DNA from: an uncultured Aquimarina sp.
Lineage (GTDB): Bacteria; Bacteroidota; Bacteroidia; Flavobacteriales; Flavobacteriaceae
DNA length: 64,000 bases
NCBI GenBank assembly: GCA_947498785.1
Contig: CANMLS010000026.1
Coordinates: 16,761 to 80,760, forward strand
Reading direction: 5' to 3'
Below are positions 8,524 through 17,542 of the stretch, in pieces. A program made the translations under genes and the position numbers. Under the pieces are notes generated by a model that was not told the origin of the DNA, did not search any database, and was given only the letters and a program-made list of their open reading frames with translations. Each line of letters begins with the position of its first letter. Position 1 is the stretch's first letter.

Positions 8524-11500
8524 CTATTTTCTATTCGCAATAACGAATTGTCTTGTTACCATGATTTCTTTTCCTGTAATTCTAGCAAAATATGTTCCAG
8601 CTGGAAGATTACTCACATCTACTTTTTGCTTAGTTCCTTGATCTTTAACACTACGAACTAATTGACCAAACATAGAAAAAATCTCAATATTTTCAATTGG
8701 TGTTTCTCCAACTAATACATTCAAGATACCATTATTAACAGGGTTTGGTGATAAAATAAAACTCTGATTATTTTTTTCAACATCTGTCAATTCATATGTA
8801 TCTAACTTGATAGATCCCTGAACACAGAATTCTTCACTTTCAGAACTTTCGAATTCTCCTCCCGATACAATGGTTCCTTCGCTACTTGATAATATATATG
8901 AGCCATTTCCAAAATTACAGCACATACCATCTCCAAGAGAATCAGAAATTGTAAAAGTATAGCTCCCAGAAGCTAACCCTGTAATAGTTTCAATAACTGA
9001 TAATCCATCAAGATTGTCTGTAGAATAAGTTTCTGTCGCTACGATAGTTCCATCTGCATCAACCAATGACCAAGATGTCTCTTGAGGATAGCTATCAAAT
9101 GTAATACTTAAGCTTAAATCACCTGCTGCACAGTTTCCTCTAGGTCCACCAGCAGTAAGAGATATAGCATCTATTGCTGCATCAGCTTGCCAAGTCCCAC
9201 CTGTAAGGCGATTAAATCGTAATTGCAATCCAGATCCCAGATAGGCTGCTAAATCTATGACAGCAGTCTGCCAAGAGTTTCCTTGATTACCACTTCTTGT
9301 CCAAATACTAGTCCAGGTTACTCCTTCGTCATTACTTGCTTCAACATCTAATGATCCAAAATTTGAAGAACCAAACATATGATATTTAAATGAAAATATA
9401 GCTGCTGTAGCATCGTTAAGATCAAAACAAGGTGAGTTTAAAATTGCTCGTTTATCAGGAAAACCTGTACCATTACCAGATGCTTCTACATAAATATAAT
9501 TTGAACCATCATCTGCACTTGAAGGGCCTGTATTATTGGATGGAGTTCCCGCAGAATCTATTGCCCAATCAAGATCATCATCTGAAGCCTGAGTCCAAGC
9601 CCCTAAATCAGTTTCAAAACTTTCGCTATAAGGTGCTAATAACCCATCTATACAACCAGGTCCAGTTGTACTATCTAATGTAGTAATGCTCACTGTATTA
9701 CTAGCAGCTGATTCGTTACCAGAAGCATCTTTTGCAATTACAGAAAAACTATATGTAGTAAGAGGTGTTAATCCAGTTACTATAAATGTTTCATCAGAAG
9801 CTGTAGCAATTACTACTCCGTCCTGATAAATATCGTACCCTGTAACTCCTACATTATCTGTAGAAGCGTCCCAGTTTAATGTAGTCTGTCTTGCTGTTGT
9901 ACCAGAAGCTACTAAATTAGTAGGAGTTGATGGTGCTTCAACATCAACAATTGCTGGTTCTATTTTAAAAGCGACAACGTGGCTTCTTCTTACATTTGGA
10001 GCTGGTCCTTTCATATACTCACTAATGTGCCAGAAAGTCATATCATCTGTTGGATCAATAGTTATTTGTCCATAATCCCCATATCTACCATCAAATCTGT
10101 TATTTTGAGCATCACCATTAGCAGAAACTTGTTCTATTGCAGTCATTGTATTAAGAGGGTCACTTGACAATCTACCAGTATAACGCAGTGAAGTATACAC
10201 ATTACTACTTACAACAGTATACGCTAATCCTATATTACCTTGAGCATCTTGAGCGATACTACCACAAAAGGCACTAAGACCATCTGGTTGAACATAGGTT
10301 CCTTCTTGATAGATTGTCCAAGGAGCACCATCGGCAGTTTGTCTTAATTCATACCAGCGAATACCCGCCAAACTATCTGTCCCGTCTAGATCTACTACAA
10401 AATTTAAAACAACAGAATTATGAGTCCCAAAACGTCTATAGTTAGTCATATACATCATTGTTGCTTGAAGCGCATCTATATCAGGACCTGTACCCGGTTC
10501 ATCAAGATTCTGAAAAGATCCCCCATCAAACACACTATCGAATGGTGCTGTAGGTACACTTTGTGGCGCAGAAATTGATGAATTAGCTGGAGTTGTCCAA
10601 TCTACATCGGTTGTCCAAATCTTTAACTCATCTTGAGAAACACCTGCCCAACTATCATCTTGTAAATACACTATAGAGCAACCCGTACCTACAGGAGGTA
10701 ATGTTGAACCTGTTGCATTAAATCCTCCTGGACTATAAAAACCACTAGTTTTTGCTCCTGGTAGTGGGAAACCAATGATTTGTGCTCCAGAATCTCCCAC
10801 AAGCATTTGATCTCTTTCTACTACAAATACAACATCATTAACGTCAGGAGCATTTTGATCCTTATTTGCAGTAATATAATATCCATCACTCCAGATTGAA
10901 AGCTTTTCATAATCAGGAAATGAACCTGTATTAAATCGATACGTGAACCACCCGTCATTAACAGGATCTGGTCCTTGACAAACTGCAATCAGAAACCCAT
11001 TTGGAGTATTACTAAATTGCATAACAATAAATCGATCTGCAAAGTTATCATATACCACAACTGGATCCCCTAATGATTCTCCAGGAAATAGTGTTGCTAG
11101 AGAAGCTTCTGCCAATAAAACATTTCCATCTCTGTCCAAAATACCAAAACCAGAGTTAAAGGCGTAAACATAGTGGTTTGGTCCAATCGCACCAGTAGCA
11201 TCATTTAGCACAGTACCTACATGTGCATCAAAAGAAGCAACAGGGGCACTGGTAGCCATTTTTGAGACCGATCTTCTTGCAGCCTCTTTAAAGAAAGGAT
11301 CATTTCCTTGCGGATATCCTTTTCCCTGAACATAGGTATTACTGCCTCTACTTTTCTTTGGCGCTACATGCCCTTGACCTTTGGCAGAAATAATGTTATC
11401 CATTTTGGAAAAAGCTGGGATTTTTCTCATGTAAGCAGCTTGACCAATTAGGCTAGCCTTCATTGAGGCATCATTCTGAGCAAAAAGCCCTAAACTGCAA

Positions 11501-11538
11501 AACATAAACAATGTAAAATAAAAGAATTTTGTTTTCAT
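8524..11538 (-). CDS. Large secreted T9SS cargo protein (FN3, MAM-like, C-terminal sorting domain)
   Basis: A 1004-residue protein exported by Sec and then by the type IX system. Order: signal peptide (1-21, ending LGLFAQ); a roughly 430-residue N-terminal region of unknown fold (100-530) rich in aromatic and acidic residues; a fibronectin type III domain (534-621); a MAM/jelly-roll-like domain (630-795, FETDLGAWTQ and AIDAISL); a Cys-containing beta domain common in flavobacterial exoproteins (803-906, DGMCCNFGNGSY); and a type A sorting domain (925-1004) with SPNPVNNG, VSNLPAGTYFARI and the terminal FVIANRK. No protease or glycosidase catalytic motif was found, so adhesion or substrate binding is as likely as catalysis. 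It is a single-gene unit with its own terminator. Confidence 0.88.
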   Translation of the reverse strand: MKTKFFYFTLFMFCSLGLFAQNDASMKASLIGQAAYMRKIPAFSKMDNIISAKGQGHVAPKKSRGSNTYVQGKGYPQGNDPFFKEAARRSVSKMATSAPVASFDAHVGTVLNDATGAIGPNHYVYAFNSGFGILDRDGNVLLAEASLATLFPGESLGDPVVVYDNFADRFIVMQFSNTPNGFLIAVCQGPDPVNDGWFTYRFNTGSFPDYEKLSIWSDGYYITANKDQNAPDVNDVVFVVERDQMLVGDSGAQIIGFPLPGAKTSGFYSPGGFNATGSTLPPVGTGCSIVYLQDDSWAGVSQDELKIWTTDVDWTTPANSSISAPQSVPTAPFDSVFDGGSFQNLDEPGTGPDIDALQATMMYMTNYRRFGTHNSVVLNFVVDLDGTDSLAGIRWYELRQTADGAPWTIYQEGTYVQPDGLSAFCGSIAQDAQGNIGLAYTVVSSNVYTSLRYTGRLSSDPLNTMTAIEQVSANGDAQNNRFDGRYGDYGQITIDPTDDMTFWHISEYMKGPAPNVRRSHVVAFKIEPAIVDVEAPSTPTNLVASGTTARQTTLNWDASTDNVGVTGYDIYQDGVVIATASDETFIVTGLTPLTTYSFSVIAKDASGNESAASNTVSITTLDSTTGPGCIDGLLAPYSESFETDLGAWTQASDDDLDWAIDSAGTPSNNTGPSSADDGSNYIYVEASGNGTGFPDKRAILNSPCFDLNDATAAIFSFKYHMFGSSNFGSLDVEASNDEGVTWTSIWTRSGNQGNSWQTAVIDLAAYLGSGLQLRFNRLTGGTWQADAAIDAISLTAGGPRGNCAAGDLSLSITFDSYPQETSWSLVDADGTIVATETYSTDNLDGLSVIETITGLASGSYTFTISDSLGDGMCCNFGNGSYILSSSEGTIVSGGEFESSESEEFCVQGSIKLDTYELTDVEKNNQSFILSPNPVNNGILNVLVGETPIENIEIFSMFGQLVRSVKDQGTKQKVDVSNLPAGTYFARITGKEIMVTRQFVIANRK

Positions 11539-12030
11539 TTGTGTGAAATTTGGTTAATAATATATATAAATAATGAGTATATAAATTCAATTTCAAGAAG
11601 CAAAAAGGCACAAGCTTTTATACTTAAATTAAGGAAGGAATTATTTCAAAAAATGACTGATTAAATATAAATCATTTCAATAAAAAACAAAAAATAAACA
11701 CCACAAAATACTCATTCTCAAAACACTGCGCTTAACCCGTAAATTAACGATGGATTTTGTTTTACTCCTTTATGTAACCATTGTGTTATTCAATAGGATA
11801 TAATTTCATCTTTTGGAGACATTATCCTACCAGATGTCTATGACATTAGAAGAAAATTAAATTTATTTAAAAGAAATAATAATTTTAAACAACAAAAGAG
11901 CTGAGAATAACTCAACTCTTTGTTTAAATATAAATTTACAAGCATTAAAAATATTACCAAAAAACACCTTCCTAATTCTTTATTGACACATGAAAATCAG
12001 AAAACAGATTTAACATTTTACTAACCAATA
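11539..12030. other. Gene-free AT-rich region
   Basis: This 492-base stretch separates the T9SS cargo gene from the sigma-factor module. It contains the terminator at 11895-11921 and presumably the cargo gene's promoter. I see no credible open reading frame, RNA gene or repeat in the rest. Confidence 0.6.
11895..11921 (-). terminator. Probable terminator of the sigma-factor module
   Basis: An 11-base stem, AAAGAGTTGAG / CTCAGCTCTTT on the minus strand with one G-T wobble and a five-base loop, followed by a T-rich run. It is about 110 bases past the stop of the 12031-13098 gene. The pairing is better on the minus strand than on plus, which has a C-A mismatch. Confidence 0.6.
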
Positions 12031-13098
12031 TTAAAGGTCAAAACGCAACCCTAAAGACACATTATTTTGGTCTACCGTCGCATTTCTAAAAATCGGTTGC
12101 AAATCATACTTTAGATATAGTGTCATATCTCCAAAACCAACATATCCACTCCATCCATAAATCAGATCATTCGTATTGTAATCTCTTTTAATTTTATCCT
12201 TAACTCGGTCGCCATTATCTCTATATTTTAGTTTTTGACGTGTACTTATATTTACTCCGACATATCCTCCTAAACCAATTTTGAATTTATTTGAGGTATT
12301 ATACCTGATTTTTTTTTCTGTTTCTACGATCTTAGATGGACCAAATTCGAAATGTATAGGGATTACCAAATTATCCATTCTAAATTTTGATTTATTCAAT
12401 TCTACTCTAAACTCCTCTAATTCTGTCTGATTGCCATTTTCTACAAAATATCTATTATCTGTAGGTTTCAAGCCATTTGAAGTATAAGAAATCCCATATT
12501 TAAATCTCAAAAAATTACTCTTTTTAAACACTCTGGTCTTCCAAGCCCAGCCTATCTCAAAAAACCTACTTCCTGCAATTTTATAATCAGAATCATCTAG
12601 AGACTTCCCATCCACAATTACATTGTTAAGCCCAAATGCAACTACAATATTGGATCTTGTTCGTATATCATATTTTATTTTCCTTTCTCTACCTGTATTT
12701 ACTTTTAATCCTAATATCACATCTGCATTTTCTTCTTTGGTATTTAAACCTATAAAGATCTTAGAATCTTCAGTATTTACATTCTCTAATCCGTTGCGTT
12801 CTAATAATGCAATCTTATTATCGATAATAGCTAATCTATTTTCGATATTAAGGGCATGATTCTCTGCTGCGGTTTCTTTCAATTTCTGAGCCTCATTTCT
12901 AGTAATTTCATTATTAATTAGTCTTTCATTTATATTTTCTACTTCTTTTTTGAGCGCTTCTTTTTCTACATTAATAACGCGCTCTTTTTGCTCTATGAGT
13001 TCTTGCACAACATCGTTTTTATTAGTCTTCTGTGCACTTAACAATTGAGTAAATAATGTCATGACCATATATATGGCAATAGTAACTATCGTCTTCAT
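12031..13098 (-). CDS. Putative outer-membrane beta-barrel protein with N-terminal coiled coil
   Basis: A 355-residue protein with a signal peptide ending near LLSAQ (residue 23), a charged heptad-rich segment (about 25-100, consistent with a coiled coil), and then about 240 residues of alternating hydrophobic and polar strands ending YLKYDLQPIFRN...VSLGLRFDL. The terminal aromatic or hydrophobic residue pattern is typical of Bacteroidetes outer-membrane barrels. It is last in a module with an ECF sigma factor and a probable anti-sigma factor, and is therefore likely part of an envelope-sensing unit. I cannot assign a substrate. Confidence 0.7.
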   Translation of the reverse strand: MKTIVTIAIYMVMTLFTQLLSAQKTNKNDVVQELIEQKERVINVEKEALKKEVENINERLINNEITRNEAQKLKETAAENHALNIENRLAIIDNKIALLERNGLENVNTEDSKIFIGLNTKEENADVILGLKVNTGRERKIKYDIRTRSNIVVAFGLNNVIVDGKSLDDSDYKIAGSRFFEIGWAWKTRVFKKSNFLRFKYGISYTSNGLKPTDNRYFVENGNQTELEEFRVELNKSKFRMDNLVIPIHFEFGPSKIVETEKKIRYNTSNKFKIGLGGYVGVNISTRQKLKYRDNGDRVKDKIKRDYNTNDLIYGWSGYVGFGDMTLYLKYDLQPIFRNATVDQNNVSLGLRFDL

Positions 13099-13121
13099 TT
13101 TTTTTTGAATTTTACTATTGC

Positions 13122-13150
13122 AACCTCCCTTCTTTTAAGAAGGGAAGGTT
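13122..13150 (-). repeat. Strong intercistronic hairpin inside the sigma module
   Basis: AACCT-CCCTTCTT (13122-13134) pairs with AAGAAGGG-A-AGGTT (13137-13150): 13 base pairs with a single bulge and a tiny loop. It sits in the 81-base gap between the putative anti-sigma gene and the barrel gene. No T tract follows on either strand, so it is more likely an mRNA processing or stability element than a terminator. Confidence 0.6.
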
Positions 13151-13179
13151 ACAAATCTGATTTGATTGATGAATACACC

Positions 13180-14034
13180 TTAATTATCTCTTTCTACTAC
13201 AGCAGTTTTAACTTTCTGAAAACCTGTCTTAAGCGCTTCAAAAACACGTTGTTTAAAAGTTTCATCAAGCTCATTTTCTACATCCTGTAAAAGAGCTGAT
13301 GCACTTACTTCATTAGAAGATTGAAATATTTTTTTTGTTGTAATTTCTCTTTGTGCTTTAAGTAACAATTGATTAATTTCTTCATCGGTCACTTGAGCTT
13401 TATTTTTTTGAAGTTCTTTTATCTGCGCTACAACATTTGCCACCTTATCCTCTATCATCAAAGAATCAACAGGTAAAACCTTTTCTCTTATTGTCCCCGT
13501 TTCTTTATTATTTTCTACCAACTTTGCTGTATTATATTGCTGGTTACCATAACTCAATTTGGGTATAGAATCTTTAGGCTCTATATTCTTTAAAGAAGAG
13601 GAAGAGGTAATGATTGTAGCATCATCATTTGTCACGATTCTATTTTCCTTTTCTACGTTCTTATCCTCTTTATTAACTTTTTTATGACTATTCTCTACAA
13701 TTGTTTGATTATTATCTTTGATAATCTTTTCTGGTTTATTCTTATCTAAAACAACTTGTATATCATCATTTTTTATAATCTCTTCACTGTTATCAACAAA
13801 TTGAGTATCTCTCTGTTTTGACGCAGGATCTTGATTTATCATTATTGAAGTCATTATTAAAACTCCAATAAAAATTGCTGCAATCGTATACCACCATCTT
13901 CTTTTAATTCCTTTTTTCTTATATTGAACATCATCCAATTGAGCGACTAATTGTTCCCAGGAATTATCTGAAGGTTTTATAGCGCGCTGCTCTAGCTTTT
14001 CCTTTATCTTTTCTTCAAATTTCAATGGCGCCAT
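13180..14034 (-). CDS. Putative anti-sigma factor-like single-span membrane protein
   Basis: A 284-residue protein with a cytosolic N-terminus of about 47 residues (includes SDNSWEQLVAQLDD, a motif commonly found at the N-terminus of flavobacterial proteins encoded next to sigma factors), one transmembrane helix (48-66, YTIAAIFIGVLIMTSIMI), and a low-complexity N/K/E-rich periplasmic part. The gene overlaps the sigma-factor gene by 20 bases. Topology and position suggest an anti-sigma role, but the family is not one I can name with certainty and no zinc-binding anti-sigma motif is present. Confidence 0.65.
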   Translation of the reverse strand: MAPLKFEEKIKEKLEQRAIKPSDNSWEQLVAQLDDVQYKKKGIKRRWWYTIAAIFIGVLIMTSIMINQDPASKQRDTQFVDNSEEIIKNDDIQVVLDKNKPEKIIKDNNQTIVENSHKKVNKEDKNVEKENRIVTNDDATIITSSSSLKNIEPKDSIPKLSYGNQQYNTAKLVENNKETGTIREKVLPVDSLMIEDKVANVVAQIKELQKNKAQVTDEEINQLLLKAQREITTKKIFQSSNEVSASALLQDVENELDETFKQRVFEALKTGFQKVKTAVVERDN

Positions 14035-14584
14035 TGCTAATCTTATTTTGTTGGTTTAACTTTTGCTGTAGCATTTTTCTAGCTTTAAAGAGTTGAGATT
14101 TTGATGTACTTTCTGAAACCTCTAACATTTTCGCTATCTCGCTATGTTTGTATCCTTCTACAGCATATAATACAAACACCATTCTATATCCTTCTGGTAA
14201 ACTATCGATCAATTTCTGAATTTGATCTACTTCTAATTCTGAGTTTATATTATTCCAAGATTTTTCATTGTATCCTGTTGTTTCTTCTGTAAAAAAGATT
14301 TGTTTTTCTTTTCTGAGAAAGGAAATAGACTCATTTACCATTATTCTTCTTATCCAACCTTCAAAACTTCCTTCGAATTTAAATTTTTTGAGATTCATAA
14401 AAACTTTTAAAAAACCACTCAACATTACTTCTTCTGCAAACTGTATATCTTTTATATATCTACGACATATACTCAACATTTTAGGTGCATATTGATTGTA
14501 CAACTGATGTTGCGCATCACGATGCTGTTTTGCAGCTTTCTTAATGAGTAGTGTTTCGCTTTTATAAAATTGAATAACTTTCAA
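14015..14584 (-). CDS. ECF-type RNA polymerase sigma-70 factor
   Basis: A 189-residue sigma factor with region 2 (about 25-95: AEEVMLSGFLKVFMNLKKF, then FEGWIRRIMVNESISFLRK) and region 4 (about 125-175: LPEGYRMVFVLYAVEGYKH, then SEIAKMLEVSESTSKSQL). There is no region 1 or 3, as in ECF sigma factors. It heads a three-gene unit with a single-span membrane protein (overlapping) and a barrel protein, a common envelope-responsive arrangement in Bacteroidetes. Its own regulon may include this operon. Confidence 0.92.
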   Translation of the reverse strand: MKVIQFYKSETLLIKKAAKQHRDAQHQLYNQYAPKMLSICRRYIKDIQFAEEVMLSGFLKVFMNLKKFKFEGSFEGWIRRIMVNESISFLRKEKQIFFTEETTGYNEKSWNNINSELEVDQIQKLIDSLPEGYRMVFVLYAVEGYKHSEIAKMLEVSESTSKSQLFKARKMLQQKLNQQNKISNGAIEI

Positions 14585-14695
14585 ATTGACAAATCAATTA
14601 ATTAGATCATCTATTTACATAGACGTGAATAAAAAGAAAAAGGTTGCCTGAAGTTTATTTTTTTTAAATTTATGTTATAAATCAATAGCTATATT

Positions 14696-15673
14696 CTACT
14701 TTTTGCGATCGATTACATAGTTAACCATAAGCTCTAAGGATGTCTTATAATTTGAATCTGGGTATTCTGATAAAATAGAAAGAGCTTTGTTTTTAAATTC
14801 ATGCATTATTGTAATTGCATACTCTAATCCGCCACTTGTTTTTACAAAATTTATTACTTCTTTGACTCTTTTTTTATCCTTATTATGGTTCTTTACAGAA
14901 TTAATGAGCCATTTCTTTTTTTGTGGAGTACAATGATTTAGTGTATAAATCAGAGGAAGGGTCATTTTTTGTTCTTTAATATCAATTCCTGTAGGTTTTC
15001 CTATAACCGCATCCCCGTAATCAAATAAGTCATCCTTAATCTGAAAAGCCATACCTATAAGTTCACCAAACTTTTTCATTTTTTGAACATGATCAGAATC
15101 AGGTGCTACAGAACATGCTCCCAAACTACAACAAGCAGCAATTAATGTTGCTGTTTTCTGACGAATAATTTCATAATAGATTTCTTCTGTAATATCAAGA
15201 TTTCTAGCTTTTTCTATTTGTAGCAATTCTCCTTCGCTCATCTCTCGCACTGCCACAGAAATAATCTTTAAAAGATCAAAATCTCCATAATCAATAGATA
15301 ACAACAATCCTTTAGACAATAAATAATCACCCACTAAAACTGCTATCTTATTTTTCCAAAGTGCATTAATAGAAAAAAAACCTCGCCTCTGATTAGAGTC
15401 ATCAACGACATCATCATGAACCAGAGTAGCCGTATGGATTAGCTCTATTACTGAGGCTCCTCTATAGGTCCGCTCATTAATCTCACCACCAGAAACCATT
15501 TTTGAAACCAAAAAAACAAACATTGGTCGCATTTGCTTTCCTTTTCGATTTACAATATAATGAGTTATTCTATTGAGCAGAGCAACTTTGGAAGACATTG
15601 ATTCTGAAAACTTTTGTTCAAAAAGCTCCATTTCATCAATGATTGGTAATTTTATTTGTTCAACAACTTTCAA
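14696..15673 (-). CDS. Polyprenyl diphosphate synthase (trans, long-chain)
   Basis: A 325-residue prenyltransferase of the FPP/GGPP synthase family that condenses isopentenyl diphosphate onto an allylic primer. Both Asp-rich motifs are intact: HDDVVDD at 86-92 with the basic QRRG after it, and QIKDDLFDYG at 211-220. Residues before the first motif are small (HTATLV), which favours a long product such as the octaprenyl tail of menaquinone. The exact chain length is an inference. It appears to be a single gene with a 119-base gap to the upstream hydrolase. Confidence 0.93.
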   Translation of the reverse strand: MKVVEQIKLPIIDEMELFEQKFSESMSSKVALLNRITHYIVNRKGKQMRPMFVFLVSKMVSGGEINERTYRGASVIELIHTATLVHDDVVDDSNQRRGFFSINALWKNKIAVLVGDYLLSKGLLLSIDYGDFDLLKIISVAVREMSEGELLQIEKARNLDITEEIYYEIIRQKTATLIAACCSLGACSVAPDSDHVQKMKKFGELIGMAFQIKDDLFDYGDAVIGKPTGIDIKEQKMTLPLIYTLNHCTPQKKKWLINSVKNHNKDKKRVKEVINFVKTSGGLEYAITIMHEFKNKALSILSEYPDSNYKTSLELMVNYVIDRKK

Positions 15674-15792
15674 TAGATCTTACTTGATTCTGTTTCCTTT
15701 TCTAATGCTAAGATACTGTAAATAGTTTTTCTTTGAAACAGATTGCATTATATATAGAAACATTAACTTTTTAATCAAAAAATGTATATTTT

Positions 15793-16332
15793 CTACGATG
15801 ATTTAATTTTTATACTTCCCTTTATTTCTTTAGAAACTTTTACTGCATAATTTTCATCTGTATACATTTGATGATTTTTTTCTATACTAATTTCGTAATC
15901 CACTCTTAATTGTTCGAGCCAATTTGTTGTTGGTTTAAAGGTATCGTATTCTCCAAAAAAAAGCTTTACATAGCCTTTTGGTTTTGTGGTTTCATATCTT
16001 AATCTTGTTGAAGATATTGCATAAAATTTATCAATACTCAAACCTTTCAACGCAGCTTTCCATGCGATTGTTCCACCTATACTGAAAGCAAGAATATTGA
16101 TTTTTTCTTTTTCTAGCTCTAGTAATCGATCTGTTGCGATACTAATTCCTCTTTCTAGAAATTGAGAGTGAATATTACTCTCTTCATATATTTTTTTGTT
16201 TACTTTTCCTAATTCGCAAGAATCGTAATATTGTATATCAAACTCAGTTTCTAAAATCTTCACATACGTTATAATCCAATCTGATTTTTCGATTCCCCAG
16301 ATATCAGACAAAATTATAAGTCTTGGTTTCAT
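15793..16332 (-). CDS. Small alpha/beta hydrolase-like protein
   Basis: A 179-residue protein with AFSIGGTIAW at 82-91, a G-x-S-x-G-like nucleophile elbow in which Ala replaces the first Gly, with Ser84 as the candidate nucleophile. A possible acidic residue lies in FFGEYDTFKPT and a possible His in EKNHQMYTDE. It is shorter than typical hydrolases because the cap domain is missing, similar to dienelactone-hydrolase-like short forms. There is no signal peptide. It lies between rlmN and the prenyl synthase on the same strand. Function unknown. Confidence 0.72.
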   Translation of the reverse strand: MKPRLIILSDIWGIEKSDWIITYVKILETEFDIQYYDSCELGKVNKKIYEESNIHSQFLERGISIATDRLLELEKEKINILAFSIGGTIAWKAALKGLSIDKFYAISSTRLRYETTKPKGYVKLFFGEYDTFKPTTNWLEQLRVDYEISIEKNHQMYTDENYAVKVSKEIKGSIKIKSS

Positions 16333-16389
16333 AAAGAAATTAGTTTTTTAATATCGTTATCTATTATAGTTAATCAACAAGAGGTATTG

Positions 16390-17430
16390 TTATGATTTAT
16401 TAGCGAGTTGGCCGCAAGCAGCATCAATATCTTTTCCTCTACTACGACGTACATTGACAACAATTCTTCGGGCTTCTAGTGTAGTTATATAATTATCAAT
16501 GGCTTTGGTCGAAGCTTGCTGAAACTCATCATCATCAATTGGATTGTATTCTATCAAATTTACCTTACAAGGAACATAAGAACAGAATCTTACCAAAGCA
16601 TCTATATCTTCCTGTCTATCATTTATACCATTCCAAACTACATATTCGTAGGTTATTCTACTATTTGTTTTTTTATACCAATACTCGAGAGACTCCTGGA
16701 GATCTGAAAGAGGAAACGTTTGATTAAATGGCATTATTGAGGTTCTTACATCATCAATTGCTGAATGTAAGGAGACTGCTAATTTAAACTTTACTTCATC
16801 ATCTGCCATTTTCTTAATCATTTTTGGCACTCCAGAGGTTGACAAAGTAATTCTCTTTGGAGACATCCCTAACCCCTCTGTAGAAGTAATTTTATCTATA
16901 GCCTTAATCACATTATTGTAGTTCATTAACGGTTCTCCCATCCCCATGAAAACAATATTTGATAATGGTCGATTATGATATAGTTTACTTTCTTTATCAA
17001 TAGCCATAACCTGATCATAAATCTCATCTGCATTAAGGTTTCTCATTCTTTTTAACCTAGCTGTAGCACAAAACTTACAATCCAAACTACACCCTACCTG
17101 AGATGACACACAGGCTGTTGTTCTTGTTGGAGTCGGTATTAACACTGATTCTACAATCAATCCATCATGTAATCTTACTGCATTTTTTATAGTACCATCA
17201 GTACTGCGTTGCATTTGGTCAACCCTAATATGATTAATCACAAAATTTTCTTCAAGCATTTGTCTCGTTACTTTTGAGATATTAGTCATATCGTCAAAAC
17301 TATGAGCTCCTTTACTCCACAACCATTCGTAGACCTGATTACCTCTAAATGGTTTATCTCCATTTTCTCTAAAGAATACTCGTAACTGATCCTTTGTTAA
17401 TGCTCTTATATCTTTTTTCTTCACATCCAT
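16390..17430 (-). CDS. rlmN: 23S rRNA/tRNA (adenine-C2)-methyltransferase RlmN
   Basis: RlmN is a radical-SAM enzyme methylating C2 of A2503 in 23S rRNA and A37 of some tRNAs. The product has the radical-SAM cluster motif CSLDCKFC, the SAM-binding GMGEPLMNY, and a C-terminal AACGQL whose Cys is the methyl-carrying residue. I start at the ATG at 17430 (MDVKKKDIRALTKDQL, 346 residues), which matches the family; an ATG at 17475 would add a hydrophobic extension without family support. A terminator for the preceding gene lies just upstream. Confidence 0.93.
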   Translation of the reverse strand: MDVKKKDIRALTKDQLRVFFRENGDKPFRGNQVYEWLWSKGAHSFDDMTNISKVTRQMLEENFVINHIRVDQMQRSTDGTIKNAVRLHDGLIVESVLIPTPTRTTACVSSQVGCSLDCKFCATARLKRMRNLNADEIYDQVMAIDKESKLYHNRPLSNIVFMGMGEPLMNYNNVIKAIDKITSTEGLGMSPKRITLSTSGVPKMIKKMADDEVKFKLAVSLHSAIDDVRTSIMPFNQTFPLSDLQESLEYWYKKTNSRITYEYVVWNGINDRQEDIDALVRFCSYVPCKVNLIEYNPIDDDEFQQASTKAIDNYITTLEARRIVVNVRRSRGKDIDAACGQLANKS

Positions 17431-17490
17431 ATGTTTTACAAAAATAAAAAGATAAAACGGTACACCCCGCAACAACTCTCTTCTTTATTA

Positions 17491-17522
17491 AAAAACCCCT
17501 GACATTGCTATCAAGGGTTTTT
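17491..17522 (-). terminator. Rho-independent terminator of the CHI/DUF2147 gene
   Basis: AAAAACCCcTGA (17491-17502) pairs with TCAaGGGTTTTT (17511-17522), with one mismatch and an eight-base loop, followed by a T run on the minus strand. It sits 21 bases after the stop of the 17543-18466 gene. The arrangement could also act on plus. Confidence 0.75.
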
Positions 17523-17542
17523 ATATTTTATTATAATACATT

